Positions 22,979 through 30,195 of a stretch of 45,624 nucleotides of DNA are shown piece after piece. Each line of letters opens with the position of its first letter. Positions within the stretch are counted from its first letter, which is position 1. This DNA is from a virus: positions 1 to 45,624 of the IMG/VR virus record IMGVR_UViG_3300011118_000010; one strand, written 5' to 3'. The translations under genes were made by a program, and so were the position numbers. The notes under the pieces are model-generated. The model saw nothing but the letters and a program-made list of their open reading frames with translations. It was not told the DNA's origin and made no database searches.

Positions 22979-23007
22979 ATTGTAGGGTAATCGGATGGCC
23001 ATGTCAA
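22979..23007 (-). promoter_or_regulatory. Sigma70-type promoter of the modification cassette
   Basis: Minus strand: TTGACA at 23007-23002, a 17-base spacer, TACAAT at 22984-22979. The start point should be near 22972, about 35 bases before the TTG start of DUF488. Both hexamers are identical to those of the promoter at 39168-39196. Confidence 0.85.
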
Positions 23008-23034
23008 GAGCAAAGAGCGTTGCTCGTGCCGTTG

Positions 23035-23190
23035 CTACCACGACGTTGCGGGCGTCCCCTTCGGAGGCCGCGCTCCGTCCTTCTCCTTCGGCTTCTCCGG
23101 AACCTCACTCACCGGGACCTCCACGGGCTCCGGCGGCTGGACCTCGGTCTCCTCGGGCGCACGCTTCGCGGTCCTGTGCTTCTTCGACAT
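23035..23190 (-). CDS. Proline/glutamate/lysine-rich small protein
   Basis: A protein of 51 residues, ATG at 23190 preceded by GGGAGG. It is low complexity: KKHRTAKRAPEETEV, then alternating PEPVEVPVSEVPEKPKEK. Likely disordered; a PEVK-like linker or spacer peptide. It ends just before the promoter at 22979-23007. Confidence 0.55.
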   Translation of the reverse strand: MSKKHRTAKRAPEETEVQPPEPVEVPVSEVPEKPKEKDGARPPKGTPATSW

Positions 23191-23223
23191 CGTCTGCTCC
23201 TCCCTGCTAGAGACAGCCGGAAC

Positions 23224-24303
23224 CTACGCGGAGACAAGCTCCTCATAGACCCCGGCGATGATTGCACCACTCGCGGCGGTGTTGTGTTCCGACAGCCGCA
23301 ACAGCATGTCCCTCTCCAAGAGCGGCCTCCCCCGAGCGTAGCGGACGGCGAGCGCGATGCCCTCCGCTGTCGGCTCCGTGACGTAGACGTCATGCCCGGG
23401 CGTGTAGTCGGTCGGGGCCTTCCCTGCGAACTTCTCGTTGATGATGGGCGTGACCCCGAAGTTCCATGCCTCCAGAATCGGATACTCGGTGCGGCCCGTG
23501 TCGTACTCGTCGAAGAACACCATGTCGAGCAGGATGCGTGCGGAGTACGCGGCGTAGAGGAACTCGCTCGGGTCGTGGCCTTCGCCATGCACCGAGCAGT
23601 TCTTCCAGCCCGTGCGCTTCCGCACCTGCTCGTAGACGTCGTCCATGCGGTCGGTCGTCCAGAACTGGAGGTCCAGTTCCTCGTCCGTCTCCGCGAGTAT
23701 CTCCGCCGCCTTGACGATAGGCACGATGCCCTTGTTCCACCGCCAGTTGGACGTGCAGGTGATGGCGTGGTTCGGCATCGAGCTGACCGGCGTCATCGCG
23801 ACGTAGGGTTGACGGGCCCACATCGCCTTGCGGTCGAACTCCTCCGGCGGGATGTAGTTGCACTCGCGGAAGTGGGCGAAGTAGTTTGCGCCGATGAAGT
23901 GGACCCGGTCGACCGTGTCGATGAGCCGGATGAACCTCCCCTCTCTCTGGTTCACGAGCATCTCATACGGGTCATGCACTGTGAGTACGGTAGGCCCGAG
24001 GTTCTTGTCAAGTAGTTCCTCGAAGCCAAGATACACCTGTCCGGCGTTCGTGATGTGGACGACGTCGACCCGCTCGTGGAGCTCGGGCCACGACAGGATG
24101 TCCTTGCCAATCTCCATCCGCGTCCCGTCGGGCACACGCTCGCCCGTGCGCTTGATGGCGAGGACCTTCGACTCCCGCGTCTGCGCGAGCGTCCAGAGCG
24201 AGACCTCGTGCCCGAAGGCGCGGAGCTGTGCCGCAAGGTGGAGCTGGAAGCTGTTGGCCCCGGACACCCGCGAGAGCGATGGCGTGCAGAGTGCTACCTT
24301 CAT
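23224..24303 (-). CDS. Glycosyltransferase, GT-B fold (GT4-like)
   Basis: A protein of 359 residues from the ATG at 24303, sharing ATGA with the previous gene; a longer in-frame reading adds noise. The N-terminus (MKVALCTPSLSRVSGANSF) and GHEVSLWTLAQT are the first Rossmann half. TSNWRWNKGI begins the second, followed by the nucleotide-sugar E-x7-E region at GRTEYPILEAWNFG. These are hallmarks of GT4-type enzymes. It is cytoplasmic, without signal or TM segment. With the GT2 enzyme nearby it may decorate phage DNA, a virion protein or host surface glycan; the acceptor is unknown. Confidence 0.8.
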   Translation of the reverse strand: MKVALCTPSLSRVSGANSFQLHLAAQLRAFGHEVSLWTLAQTRESKVLAIKRTGERVPDGTRMEIGKDILSWPELHERVDVVHITNAGQVYLGFEELLDKNLGPTVLTVHDPYEMLVNQREGRFIRLIDTVDRVHFIGANYFAHFRECNYIPPEEFDRKAMWARQPYVAMTPVSSMPNHAITCTSNWRWNKGIVPIVKAAEILAETDEELDLQFWTTDRMDDVYEQVRKRTGWKNCSVHGEGHDPSEFLYAAYSARILLDMVFFDEYDTGRTEYPILEAWNFGVTPIINEKFAGKAPTDYTPGHDVYVTEPTAEGIALAVRYARGRPLLERDMLLRLSEHNTAASGAIIAGVYEELVSA

Positions 24304-24452
24304 GGGGCCTCCAGTATCTCGACCCGCTTCTCTAGGTCGTTGATGTCCGTGCGGAGCTGTGTGGGCCAGATGCGCGAGTCGAGCGTCCACCAGACCGCGC
24401 CGATGCTGATGGCGAGCGCGACGAACACCAGTATCCAATCTAGCCGCTTCAT
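24300..24452 (-). CDS. Single-TM coiled-coil mini-protein
   Basis: A protein of 50 residues. N-terminal helix DWILVFVALAISIGAVWW spans the membrane once, followed by a short coiled coil (TQLRTDINDLEKRVEIL). ATG at 24452 has GGAGGACAA upstream and overlaps the GT4 gene by ATGA. A similar TM-plus-coil protein occurs at 28666-28947. Possibly an inner-membrane accessory for the neighbouring enzyme. Confidence 0.6.
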   Translation of the reverse strand: MKRLDWILVFVALAISIGAVWWTLDSRIWPTQLRTDINDLEKRVEILEAP

Positions 24453-24703
24453 TTGTCCTCCTCGTCGAACAGGGCTCGGACCGAAGGTGAGTCCATCGCC
24501 CGAATCGCCTTGGCGAACTCGCACAGCCGTTTGTTTGCCTCGGTCATCGCCTCCCCGAACGCCTGCGCGTAGGCTCCGAAGCTCGTCAGAAGCGTTGCCG
24601 GATGCCGTGCCATGTAGTAGAGCCGCGACTGCCTCGCGTAGTCCGCCAGCGCGTAGTCGCCGCCGCGTCTGAGGTCGACCGTGATGGTTCCGTTGCGTCC
24701 CAT
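24449..24703 (-). CDS. Small hypothetical protein
   Basis: A protein of 84 residues from the ATG at 24703, directly behind a GGAGGACACG leader; five extra codons upstream are not needed. Predominantly helical (GAYAQAFGEAMTEANKRLCEF) with an acidic C-terminus. No family recognised. Its stop overlaps the start of the TM mini-protein gene. Confidence 0.65.
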   Translation of the reverse strand: MGRNGTITVDLRRGGDYALADYARQSRLYYMARHPATLLTSFGAYAQAFGEAMTEANKRLCEFAKAIRAMDSPSVRALFDEEDK

Positions 24704-24718
24704 CGTGTCCTCCTTCAC

Positions 24719-24788
24719 GCGAGGGGCCCCGGTCGGGACAGCACCGGGAGGACACAGACCCGCACCGTCCGTTCCGAGACCCTCTCGC
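24719..24788 (-). other. Inverted repeats downstream of the GT2 gene
   Basis: A gap of about 84 bases holds CCCGGT (24728-24733) pairing with ACCGGG (24743-24748). An outer stem GCGAG-GGG (24719-24726) pairs with CCC-T-CTCGC (24780-24788), the latter reaching the GT2 stop codon. No T-run is present. Together with the repeat at 25718-25794 it brackets the GT2 gene. Confidence 0.5.
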
Positions 24789-25687
24789 TAGTCCTCCGAC
24801 CCCCATCGTTCGATGAACCGTGCCGTATCCCTCAGCCGCCGCGTCAACACCGCCATCGCGTCCACGCTCTCCCCGGGGTCTCCACCAACGAGCGACGCCG
24901 ATGTGACGGGCCCGCGTGTCGCCAGCTCCTCATGCCAACAGTGGTTGCTCTGCACAACGTAGCAGTCGCTTCCTGTCCCGTGCTTGAGCCTCATGCAGAG
25001 GTCCGTGTCCTGACTCTCGTCCTCGTAGCCCTTGTCGAATGGTCCGTAGGTCCAGAAGTCCTCCGAGCTGACGAGCAGACACGCGCCCGTCACCGCCCAC
25101 GTCCGCACCCACCGGGGCTCCGAGAACGGAGGGCTATCCGGGTCCGCGCAGACTCCACGGTGTGCCCCTGTCCGGAAGGGACCGCGCTCAACGCCACAAT
25201 GTTGAATCCGCCCCGCGAGGTCCATGTAGTCCGGGTAGACCAGCTTCATCCCGACCGCGCAGGCGTCCTCCTGAGCGTAGCACGCGAGCATGTCCTCCAG
25301 CCATCCGCGTCGGACGATGACGTCGTCGTTGAGGAAGCAGAGGAACGCGGTCGTGTAGCCGAGCCACATCTCCGCCTCTCTCACCGCGTGGTTGTTGTGC
25401 GCGGAGAAGCTGAACGCCGTGGGGTCCAACAGGACGTGGTCCGCGACGGGTGAGAGCAAGCCCGGGGCGTCCGAGTGGGGTACGCCGTCCGCCCCTCCAT
25501 TGACACTTACCGTCGTATGGGCCAGCCCTGCCGGCGTGTGCGACCTCACCGCCTCCAACGCTCTCCGCGCACGTTCTACGCAGGTCGATAGCATGATGAC
25601 GGAGACGAGCGGACGCTCGTTCTTCGCAGGCATACCACGGACCCGACTAGCAGGGCCCTTCGCCCGCCCGTCTCCGCGTCTGTCCAT
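24788..25687 (-). CDS. Glycosyltransferase family 2
   Basis: A protein of 299 residues, ATG at 25687 behind GGAGGACAC. The GT-A fold is shown by PLVSVIMLSTCVERARRALE, the acidic metal site FLNDDVIVRRGWLEDML (DD), the TGACLLVSSEDFW strand and YEDESQDTDLCMRLK as acceptor/base region. It resembles rhamnosyl- or galactofuranosyl-type GT2 enzymes. No membrane helices. The gene stands alone between two structured gaps, cassette-like. The acceptor is unknown. Confidence 0.85.
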   Translation of the reverse strand: MDRRGDGRAKGPASRVRGMPAKNERPLVSVIMLSTCVERARRALEAVRSHTPAGLAHTTVSVNGGADGVPHSDAPGLLSPVADHVLLDPTAFSFSAHNNHAVREAEMWLGYTTAFLCFLNDDVIVRRGWLEDMLACYAQEDACAVGMKLVYPDYMDLAGRIQHCGVERGPFRTGAHRGVCADPDSPPFSEPRWVRTWAVTGACLLVSSEDFWTYGPFDKGYEDESQDTDLCMRLKHGTGSDCYVVQSNHCWHEELATRGPVTSASLVGGDPGESVDAMAVLTRRLRDTARFIERWGSED

Positions 25688-25717
25688 GTGTCCTCCCTTC
25701 TCTCAGTCCGCGAGCTT

Positions 25718-25794
25718 GCGGAGGACCGATACCTTAGAGACTCGTAGCCGCCGCCACCGACGTCCGCGAGTTAGGTCCTCGGTCGGTCCTCCGC
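25718..25794 (-). other. Large perfect inverted repeat between lipoprotein and GT2 genes
   Basis: GCGGAGGACCGA at 25718-25729 and TCGGTCCTCCGC at 25783-25794 are exact complements. Inside, ACCT..ACTCG and CGAGT..AGGT pair as a second tier. The repeat begins at the lipoprotein stop. There is no terminal T-run, so it may be an RNA stability or processing element, an attenuator or a recombination junction. Confidence 0.65.
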
Positions 25795-26207
25795 TACGGC
25801 GTTCTTGGCTCCACTAGCATCCTCGCCCGTAGCCGGGAGAGGCTCCACGGGAGCGGGTCCTCCATGTCCGACGTGACCGAGTACTCGAACGTCTCTCCGC
25901 CGATGACCGCGAGGACGTCAGACCGGAACCAGTACTCGGTCTCCTCCGCCATGTCGAACGCGAAGCGGATGGGTCCGGAGTACGGGTCCGTCCACGGTAG
26001 GTCGTCCACGAGATTGACCCATTCGGTCGTGCCGTTGACCTGATAGAAGATGTCGACCACGACATAGTCGCCCGACGGCTCGTCGAACGGCGCGGTCCAC
26101 TCGAAGTCCTGCGCTCCGAGGTTCAGGCCCGGGTCCGTGACGGGTCTCGGGCAGGCGACCGTCGTCACGAGGAACAGGACGATGGACACCGCGAGTAACA
26201 GCTTCAT
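25794..26207 (-). CDS. Lipoprotein with Fn3/Ig-like domain
   Basis: A protein of 137 residues from the ATG at 26207 with AAAGGAGG upstream. MKLLLAVSIVLFLVTTVAC is a lipoprotein signal with the lipobox cysteine at 19. The mature part (DFEWTAPFDEPSGDYVVVD, then EETEYWFRSDVLAV) has the strand pattern of a fibronectin-III or Ig-like sandwich. Anchored to a membrane facing the periplasm or outside. Typical candidates for such phage lipoproteins are superinfection exclusion or receptor masking; that role is inference. Confidence 0.75.
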   Translation of the reverse strand: MKLLLAVSIVLFLVTTVACPRPVTDPGLNLGAQDFEWTAPFDEPSGDYVVVDIFYQVNGTTEWVNLVDDLPWTDPYSGPIRFAFDMAEETEYWFRSDVLAVIGGETFEYSVTSDMEDPLPWSLSRLRARMLVEPRTP

Positions 26208-26209
26208 CA

Positions 26210-26497
26210 CTACCTCCTTTGCTCGACGAGGATACGACATGTCACCCCCTCTGCTCGCCGGACTCTGACCGTCCACGGCCCCGGCGGGCAGTCCAGCACA
26301 AACCCGATGATGCCGAGGCGGTCGCTCTCACCGTGCAGAACCGGCCCGCACGCCGTGATGACGAACGGACTGAGTGGCGACATGCCGACCAGAACGTGTG
26401 ACGATGATGCTCCTTCGGCAACGTCGGGCCACGCGCACAGCATGGTCCATGCCATGATGATGATGAGCGACGCGACGATGTACCACAGCAGTCTCAT
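26210..26497 (-). CDS. Small secreted or membrane-anchored protein
   Basis: A protein of 95 residues from the ATG at 26497, GGAG eight bases upstream. The N-terminus MRLLWYIVASLIIIMAW is strongly hydrophobic and could be a signal peptide or anchor; TMLCAW gives a possible but poor lipobox. The mature part contains two more cysteines (ITACGPVLHG, VLDCPPGPW) that could form a disulfide. It precedes the lipoprotein gene by two bases and is surely co-translated. Confidence 0.65.
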   Translation of the reverse strand: MRLLWYIVASLIIIMAWTMLCAWPDVAEGASSSHVLVGMSPLSPFVITACGPVLHGESDRLGIIGFVLDCPPGPWTVRVRRAEGVTCRILVEQRR

Positions 26498-26501
26498 GGC
26501 G

Positions 26502-27032
26502 TCAGCTCCTCTCCAGATTCCAGATGTCGAGGACCATTCCCGCCATGCGAGCGTGTACGTGCGGAACGAGCAGGACCTCACCGCGCATGTCGCCCTTCGG
26601 CGGGACCACGCGCCACGCTCCGCTACCTTCGCGGTAGCTCCTCTGCTGGTGGACCCACGTCGTGAGTTTGCCCCACTCGAACCACCAGACCCGCGCTCTT
26701 GTGATGTGACCGAGCGACGTCGCGTTCCTGACCTCTACGTAGGCGACGAGGTCCGGGGCTTCCTCCTCCGGGTAGTTGAGCAGTCCGGCCTTCCCCGCGA
26801 TGTCCAACTCAAGCGCGAAGTTCCCCGACTCCGCCATCTGTCGGTCGGTCTTGACCTCTACCTTCTGCCCGAGGAATACGAAGTCCTCGCCCCGGACAGG
26901 AGAGCGGCGGCTCCTCGTGAGGAGCCGCCGCGTGATGTTGCGTATGCATGCCGCGCAGACGAGAGCCTCGCCGCGCTTGCCGAACTCAAGGTCTGCCTCG
27001 AAGGTCTCGAAGCAGTTACCGGATGTGTCCAT
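26502..27032 (-). CDS. PD-(D/E)XK nuclease-like protein
   Basis: A protein of 176 residues from the ATG at 27032 behind GGAGGACAC. The order FETFEADLEFGKRGEALVC (early glutamates), then DFVFLGQKVEVKTDRQ (E-x-K strand), then a helix and LNYPEEEAPDLVAYVEV follows the restriction-enzyme-like fold of phage and archaeal nucleases. A CAAC pair after the first helix could bind zinc or be chance. A DNA-processing role beside the RusA-like resolvase is plausible. The promoter at 27053-27081 lies just upstream. Confidence 0.6.
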   Translation of the reverse strand: MDTSGNCFETFEADLEFGKRGEALVCAACIRNITRRLLTRSRRSPVRGEDFVFLGQKVEVKTDRQMAESGNFALELDIAGKAGLLNYPEEEAPDLVAYVEVRNATSLGHITRARVWWFEWGKLTTWVHQQRSYREGSGAWRVVPPKGDMRGEVLLVPHVHARMAGMVLDIWNLERS

Positions 27033-27052
27033 GTGTCCTCCTTCGCTGACGG

Positions 27053-27081
27053 ATGGTAGACGGACGCCCATCCGCTGTCAA
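27053..27081 (-). promoter_or_regulatory. Sigma70-type promoter upstream of the nuclease-like gene
   Basis: Minus strand: TTGACA at 27081-27076, 17-base spacer, TACCAT at 27058-27053. Start expected near 27046, about 14 bases before the initiator ATG. The -35 is perfect and the -10 weaker. Confidence 0.6.
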
Positions 27082-27089
27082 GGTCCTTC

Positions 27090-27242
27090 TCAGTGACTCG
27101 CAAGAGCGAGTGCTACAACCGCACGAATCCACGGCCAGAATATCCACCCGAGCAGGATAATCCCGCCGAATAATGCCAACGACGTCAGCGCGTTGCCGAG
27201 GTCCTTGTCCTTCTGTCGCTTGTCCCTCTCCTCCTCTGTCAT
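27090..27242 (-). CDS. Small membrane protein
   Basis: A protein of 50 residues, ATG at 27242 behind a GGAGGACAC leader. It has a charged start (EEERDKRQKDKDLG), then a hydrophobic C-terminal half with one long or two short helices (LALFGGIILLGWIFW, then AVVALALA). Probably inner-membrane; no function suggested. Confidence 0.6.
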   Translation of the reverse strand: MTEEERDKRQKDKDLGNALTSLALFGGIILLGWIFWPWIRAVVALALASH

Positions 27243-27258
27243 GTGTCCTCCTCGGAAC

Positions 27259-27402
27259 CTAGTTCCACTGTCCGCCAGCCTGCATCACGAACCAGCGGAC
27301 TATCCACGTCCAGATTTCCTCGCTCCAAATGCCGTGGGCGCAGGCCGTAGCCGTCCACACCATCACGAGCGACATCGCCAGCCCTGCCACGAGCTTCTTC
27401 AC
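27259..27402 (-). CDS. Small secreted peptide or lipoprotein
   Basis: A protein of 47 residues with a GTG start overlapping the previous stop (GTGA) and GGAGG seven bases upstream. KKLVAGLAMSLVMVWTATAC is a signal peptide with a possible lipobox cysteine. Only about 27 residues remain, rich in tryptophan (IWSEEIWTWIVRWFVMQ). Function unknown. Confidence 0.55.
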   Translation of the reverse strand: MKKLVAGLAMSLVMVWTATACAHGIWSEEIWTWIVRWFVMQAGGQWN

Positions 27403-27962
27403 TTTGCGCCTCCCTGTTCTGTTACCGTGAACCTGACGGGCGTATCGAACTCCGCCCAGTACTCACCATGCTCCGCGTTCAAGGAGCCTTCGGGGAAGCC
27501 GACCCCGATGACAATGTAGCCGAGCCTACTCCGACCATACGGACCCCCTTCCTGTTCCAGCCGCACGGTGAACCTCCGTGCATCGAATATCTTGCGCTCG
27601 ACCGGCGACTCCGTGAGTAGCACGGGTCCGCCGAGCAACGTCTCACCTGTGGCCGTGACGAGTACGAACTCGGTCGCCACTCCCCACAGCACACCATCCT
27701 CGGGCGGCTCGACGTGGAGACAGAGCCAGTCGTGCGGGTCGCGATTCATGGCGGTCGTCCGTTGCATCCCGCCCCTCTCCAGACAGGCCCGTTCCTGCGG
27801 GCCGAACATCAAGGGCGAGAGCAGATAGCACGAGTACATTCCCTTGACCCGCACGGTCGCGCCTCCGCTACTCACCGTCTGGAAAAGGTAGCCGTCGTCC
27901 GCCGCTCGCGCAGTACCATACGCGAGCAGACAGATGACAACCGCCACTACGATTCGTCTCAT
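27399..27962 (-). CDS. Secreted protein of unknown function
   Basis: A protein of 187 residues, ATG at 27962 with GGAGGGCAC upstream. MRRIVVAVVICLLAYGTARA-AD is a clean signal peptide. The mature chain is beta-rich with three cysteines (MYSCYLLSPLMFG, ERACLERGG, HDWLCLHVEPP) that may form disulfides, so it is likely periplasmic or extracellular. No family recognised. It belongs to a run of four exported products encoded within 2 kb. Confidence 0.7.
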   Translation of the reverse strand: MRRIVVAVVICLLAYGTARAADDGYLFQTVSSGGATVRVKGMYSCYLLSPLMFGPQERACLERGGMQRTTAMNRDPHDWLCLHVEPPEDGVLWGVATEFVLVTATGETLLGGPVLLTESPVERKIFDARRFTVRLEQEGGPYGRSRLGYIVIGVGFPEGSLNAEHGEYWAEFDTPVRFTVTEQGGAK

Positions 27963-27977
27963 GTGCCCTCCCTTCGT

Positions 27978-28442
27978 TCACACCATGTTCGCGACGTCGG
28001 CGTACTCCGTCGACGGGTACGGGCCGTGAATCGTAATCGCCACCTGTCCGCACTCTTGCCCCTCGCGCACCGCCACGAGCCGAGCCACGACCATGTTGTC
28101 ATCGTGGAACAGCGTGTCGAGGATTCCCTTCACGATGTTGTCCGGGTCGCCGTGCCGGAACCCCTTGAAGTCGATGCGGATGTCCACGAGGAACTGGAGC
28201 TTGTGTTCGAGCATCGGCCAGATGATGTCGAACAGCGTCGCCTTCTGCTCCGCCGTCATCGCCAGCATGACCCATTCTCTGTATCCGTAGTAGCGACCGA
28301 GCGCGTTCGGCGTGCCGTCCTTCCTCTTGGTCGTGTGCCACTTCCCGCCCTGCGTCGTCCGCGTGTACGGTCGGGGATTCCCGTCCGGCTCGTGGTTGTT
28401 CCCGACGACCGTGAAGCAGATGCGCTCCTTCTTCTCGCTCAT
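27978..28442 (-). CDS. RusA-family Holliday junction resolvase
   Basis: A protein of 154 residues. The RusA active-site block GDPDNIVKGILDTLFHDDN is intact: Asp99, Asp101, Lys105, Asp109 and Asp114-115. ATG at 28442 overlaps the preceding stop. The length is a little above E. coli RusA, with an extra N-terminal segment (KWHTTKRKDGTPNALGRYY). It resolves recombination or replication branches before packaging. Confidence 0.9.
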   Translation of the reverse strand: MSEKKERICFTVVGNNHEPDGNPRPYTRTTQGGKWHTTKRKDGTPNALGRYYGYREWVMLAMTAEQKATLFDIIWPMLEHKLQFLVDIRIDFKGFRHGDPDNIVKGILDTLFHDDNMVVARLVAVREGQECGQVAITIHGPYPSTEYADVANMV

Positions 28443-28651
28443 GCGACCTCCTTGATGTGGACGCGGAAGATTGGCATGTGACCATCCGACGCCTGTTCCT
28501 TCGGGGCGTTCGTCCGGATGTAGACCTTCTCTCCGATGGACATGCGCTCATCGACGTGGTCCCACACTTCCGGACCCGCCGTCGAGAACAGGTCTCCCGG
28601 CTCCAGCTCGTCCCCGAGAATCTTCTCGGCGCGGAACGTGACGCGCTTCAT
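28439..28651 (-). CDS. Small hypothetical protein
   Basis: A protein of 70 residues from the ATG at 28651 (GGAGGGCAC leader). Sequence KRVTFRAEKILGDELEPGD, then VYIRTNAPKEQ suggests a small beta-barrel. Coupled by ATGA to the resolvase gene, which hints at co-regulation only. Not recognised. Confidence 0.65.
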   Translation of the reverse strand: MKRVTFRAEKILGDELEPGDLFSTAGPEVWDHVDERMSIGEKVYIRTNAPKEQASDGHMPIFRVHIKEVA

Positions 28652-28665
28652 GTGCCCTCCCTGTC

Positions 28666-28947
28666 CTAGTCCTCGGCGCGGGTCGTCTCCCACACCCGGA
28701 CGGTGTCGGCGTCCGCGCCCTCTAGCTCGCTCACCCGGACGTGCAGGTCCCACATCAGGGTCTCGTGCGTCCGCCGTATCTGCACCCACGGCGGCTTGCT
28801 CATGTAGCCCGTGATGACGTCCGCCCGCTCCTTCGCGTAGTCCTTGACCTCGCGCATCTCACGACGCTCGACAGTGAGCATCACAACCGCGACGGTCAGC
28901 GCGAGGATGGCGAGCGCGAACAGGCCGTCCAGTTGGCTCCGTTTCAT
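28666..28947 (-). CDS. TM plus coiled-coil protein
   Basis: A protein of 93 residues. The N-terminal helix LFALAILALTVAVVMLTV is a membrane anchor. It is followed by a charged coiled coil (ERREMREVKDYAKERADV) and an acidic end. ATG at 28947 overlaps the upstream stop by ATGA. The topology resembles an inner-membrane spanin, but it is far from the lysis genes and no outer lipoprotein partner is adjacent. Function open. Confidence 0.6.
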   Translation of the reverse strand: MKRSQLDGLFALAILALTVAVVMLTVERREMREVKDYAKERADVITGYMSKPPWVQIRRTHETLMWDLHVRVSELEGADADTVRVWETTRAED

Positions 28948-29819
28948 ACCCACGCCTCCAGCTTCTCCATCACGTCGAAGATGTGGCCGCTGTTGTCGAA
29001 CACGATGGCACCCGGACAGAACGCCCGGGCGAACGCGACCGCCTCCACCACCCGGAACTTGGGCAGGTCGTAGGCGATGAGCCTGCCGTCCGCTGGCAGA
29101 ATCATCGGCGGCTCTCGGAACAGTCGCCACGTCACCGCGCCGTACAGACCGTTGAGCGCGACGTCCATGTCGCGCCGTCCGTCCTCCTTCTTGGTGCGCG
29201 GGAAGTTCTCGTACACCGTGCCGTCGAGGACCGTCGCCCTGTGCCAACCGTTGCCGTAGACGGTCATGTCGAGGCCCTCTCGTCCGAGATGGAACTGGAG
29301 ACCGCTCGCGAACTGGTAGAGCCCATGCCGCCACGTCGCGTCCACCGCTTCCTTGTCCTCCCTGCTCATGCCCACGAACTCATGCCTCCACGTGACCGTG
29401 TCGTGCAGGAAGTCGAGCATCAGCCCGTCCGCCTTGAAGCCGTGCGGGTCCGGACGAATCATCTCGATGTGCGCCTTGATGAGCTTCCTGCGAAGCTGTG
29501 GCATCGACTGGTCGATGAGTTGCCAAACCCCCTCTCCCACTCGTGGCGCGTCCATCCCTTCCGGCGCGTAGCCGAGAAGCCATCCGTTGCCGTCGTCGAG
29601 TATCTCCCGGATGACGTCATGCTGTGGCGTCGAGAGGTCCGGGTTCAGATACACGGTCGGGATGTGGACGTAGACCTTCATCCCCGCCTCTTGATACGTC
29701 GCCGCCGTCGCCTGCCACTCCGGCTCTCCGAACGTCCGCCACGGAAGGACCACGACATCGAACCTCGGGTCCAACTCCTGCGGCGGTGCCTCGCCTCTGA
29801 CGAAATACCCTGCTCTCAT
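28944..29819 (-). CDS. Glycoside-hydrolase-like TIM barrel protein
   Basis: A protein of 291 residues from the ATG at 29819, with GGGGGAG four bases before; an earlier in-frame start would fall inside the origin region. The pattern FDVVVLPWRTFGEPEW, KVYVHIPTVYLN, GNGWLLGYAPEG and especially FKADGLMLDFLHD, then AIVFDNSGHIFD is that of uncharacterised TIM-barrel glycosidases such as GH114 or GHL-type. There is no signal peptide, so it would act in the cytosol or after lysis. First gene after the putative origin. Confidence 0.6.
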   Translation of the reverse strand: MRAGYFVRGEAPPQELDPRFDVVVLPWRTFGEPEWQATAATYQEAGMKVYVHIPTVYLNPDLSTPQHDVIREILDDGNGWLLGYAPEGMDAPRVGEGVWQLIDQSMPQLRRKLIKAHIEMIRPDPHGFKADGLMLDFLHDTVTWRHEFVGMSREDKEAVDATWRHGLYQFASGLQFHLGREGLDMTVYGNGWHRATVLDGTVYENFPRTKKEDGRRDMDVALNGLYGAVTWRLFREPPMILPADGRLIAYDLPKFRVVEAVAFARAFCPGAIVFDNSGHIFDVMEKLEAWV

Positions 29820-30022
29820 CGCTCCCCCCTTCGGTGCATAACCGGTGGACAACTCGGTGGATAGCTGGTGGAGAGCTGTGCATAAGTCGGTCGCTCTGCG
29901 ACACTTATCAACAGCCCTCCAGAGTTACCCACCGTTGTCCACAGTTGTCCACATGGCAATTGCCCCCCGCATCTCATGGTACAGTGGGCCGTTGCGTCAC
30001 CTTATCCACATATCCACAGGCC

Positions 30023-30037
30023 CTACTACTACTACTA
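30023..30037. repeat. Five CTA trinucleotides (candidate DnaA-trio)
   Basis: CTACTACTACTACTA follows the DnaA boxes and a GGCC spacer. The complementary strand read 3' to 5' is GAT repeated five times, the canonical DnaA-trio on which DnaA extends to open oriC. Confidence 0.75.
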
Positions 30038-30182
30038 TGTACTTATGTACTTCAGTAGCAGTACTGCTTCCGAGTCCGTCCGGCTTGTGTGAGAGGGTCC
30101 TCCTGCCCCTCTTGTGGCACACATACGTGGTCCGTGAGCCACGTTCGGTCCTTGTCGAGAGGGTGATGTGGGCGGGGGCCGT

Positions 30183-30195
30183 CCGCTCGTAGCGG
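30183..30195 (-). other. Hairpin after the SSB-tip gene
   Basis: CCGCT, loop CGT, AGCGG lies 28 bases beyond the stop of the gene at 30223. It has no T-run, so it is a weak terminator candidate or a border of the origin. Confidence 0.35.
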
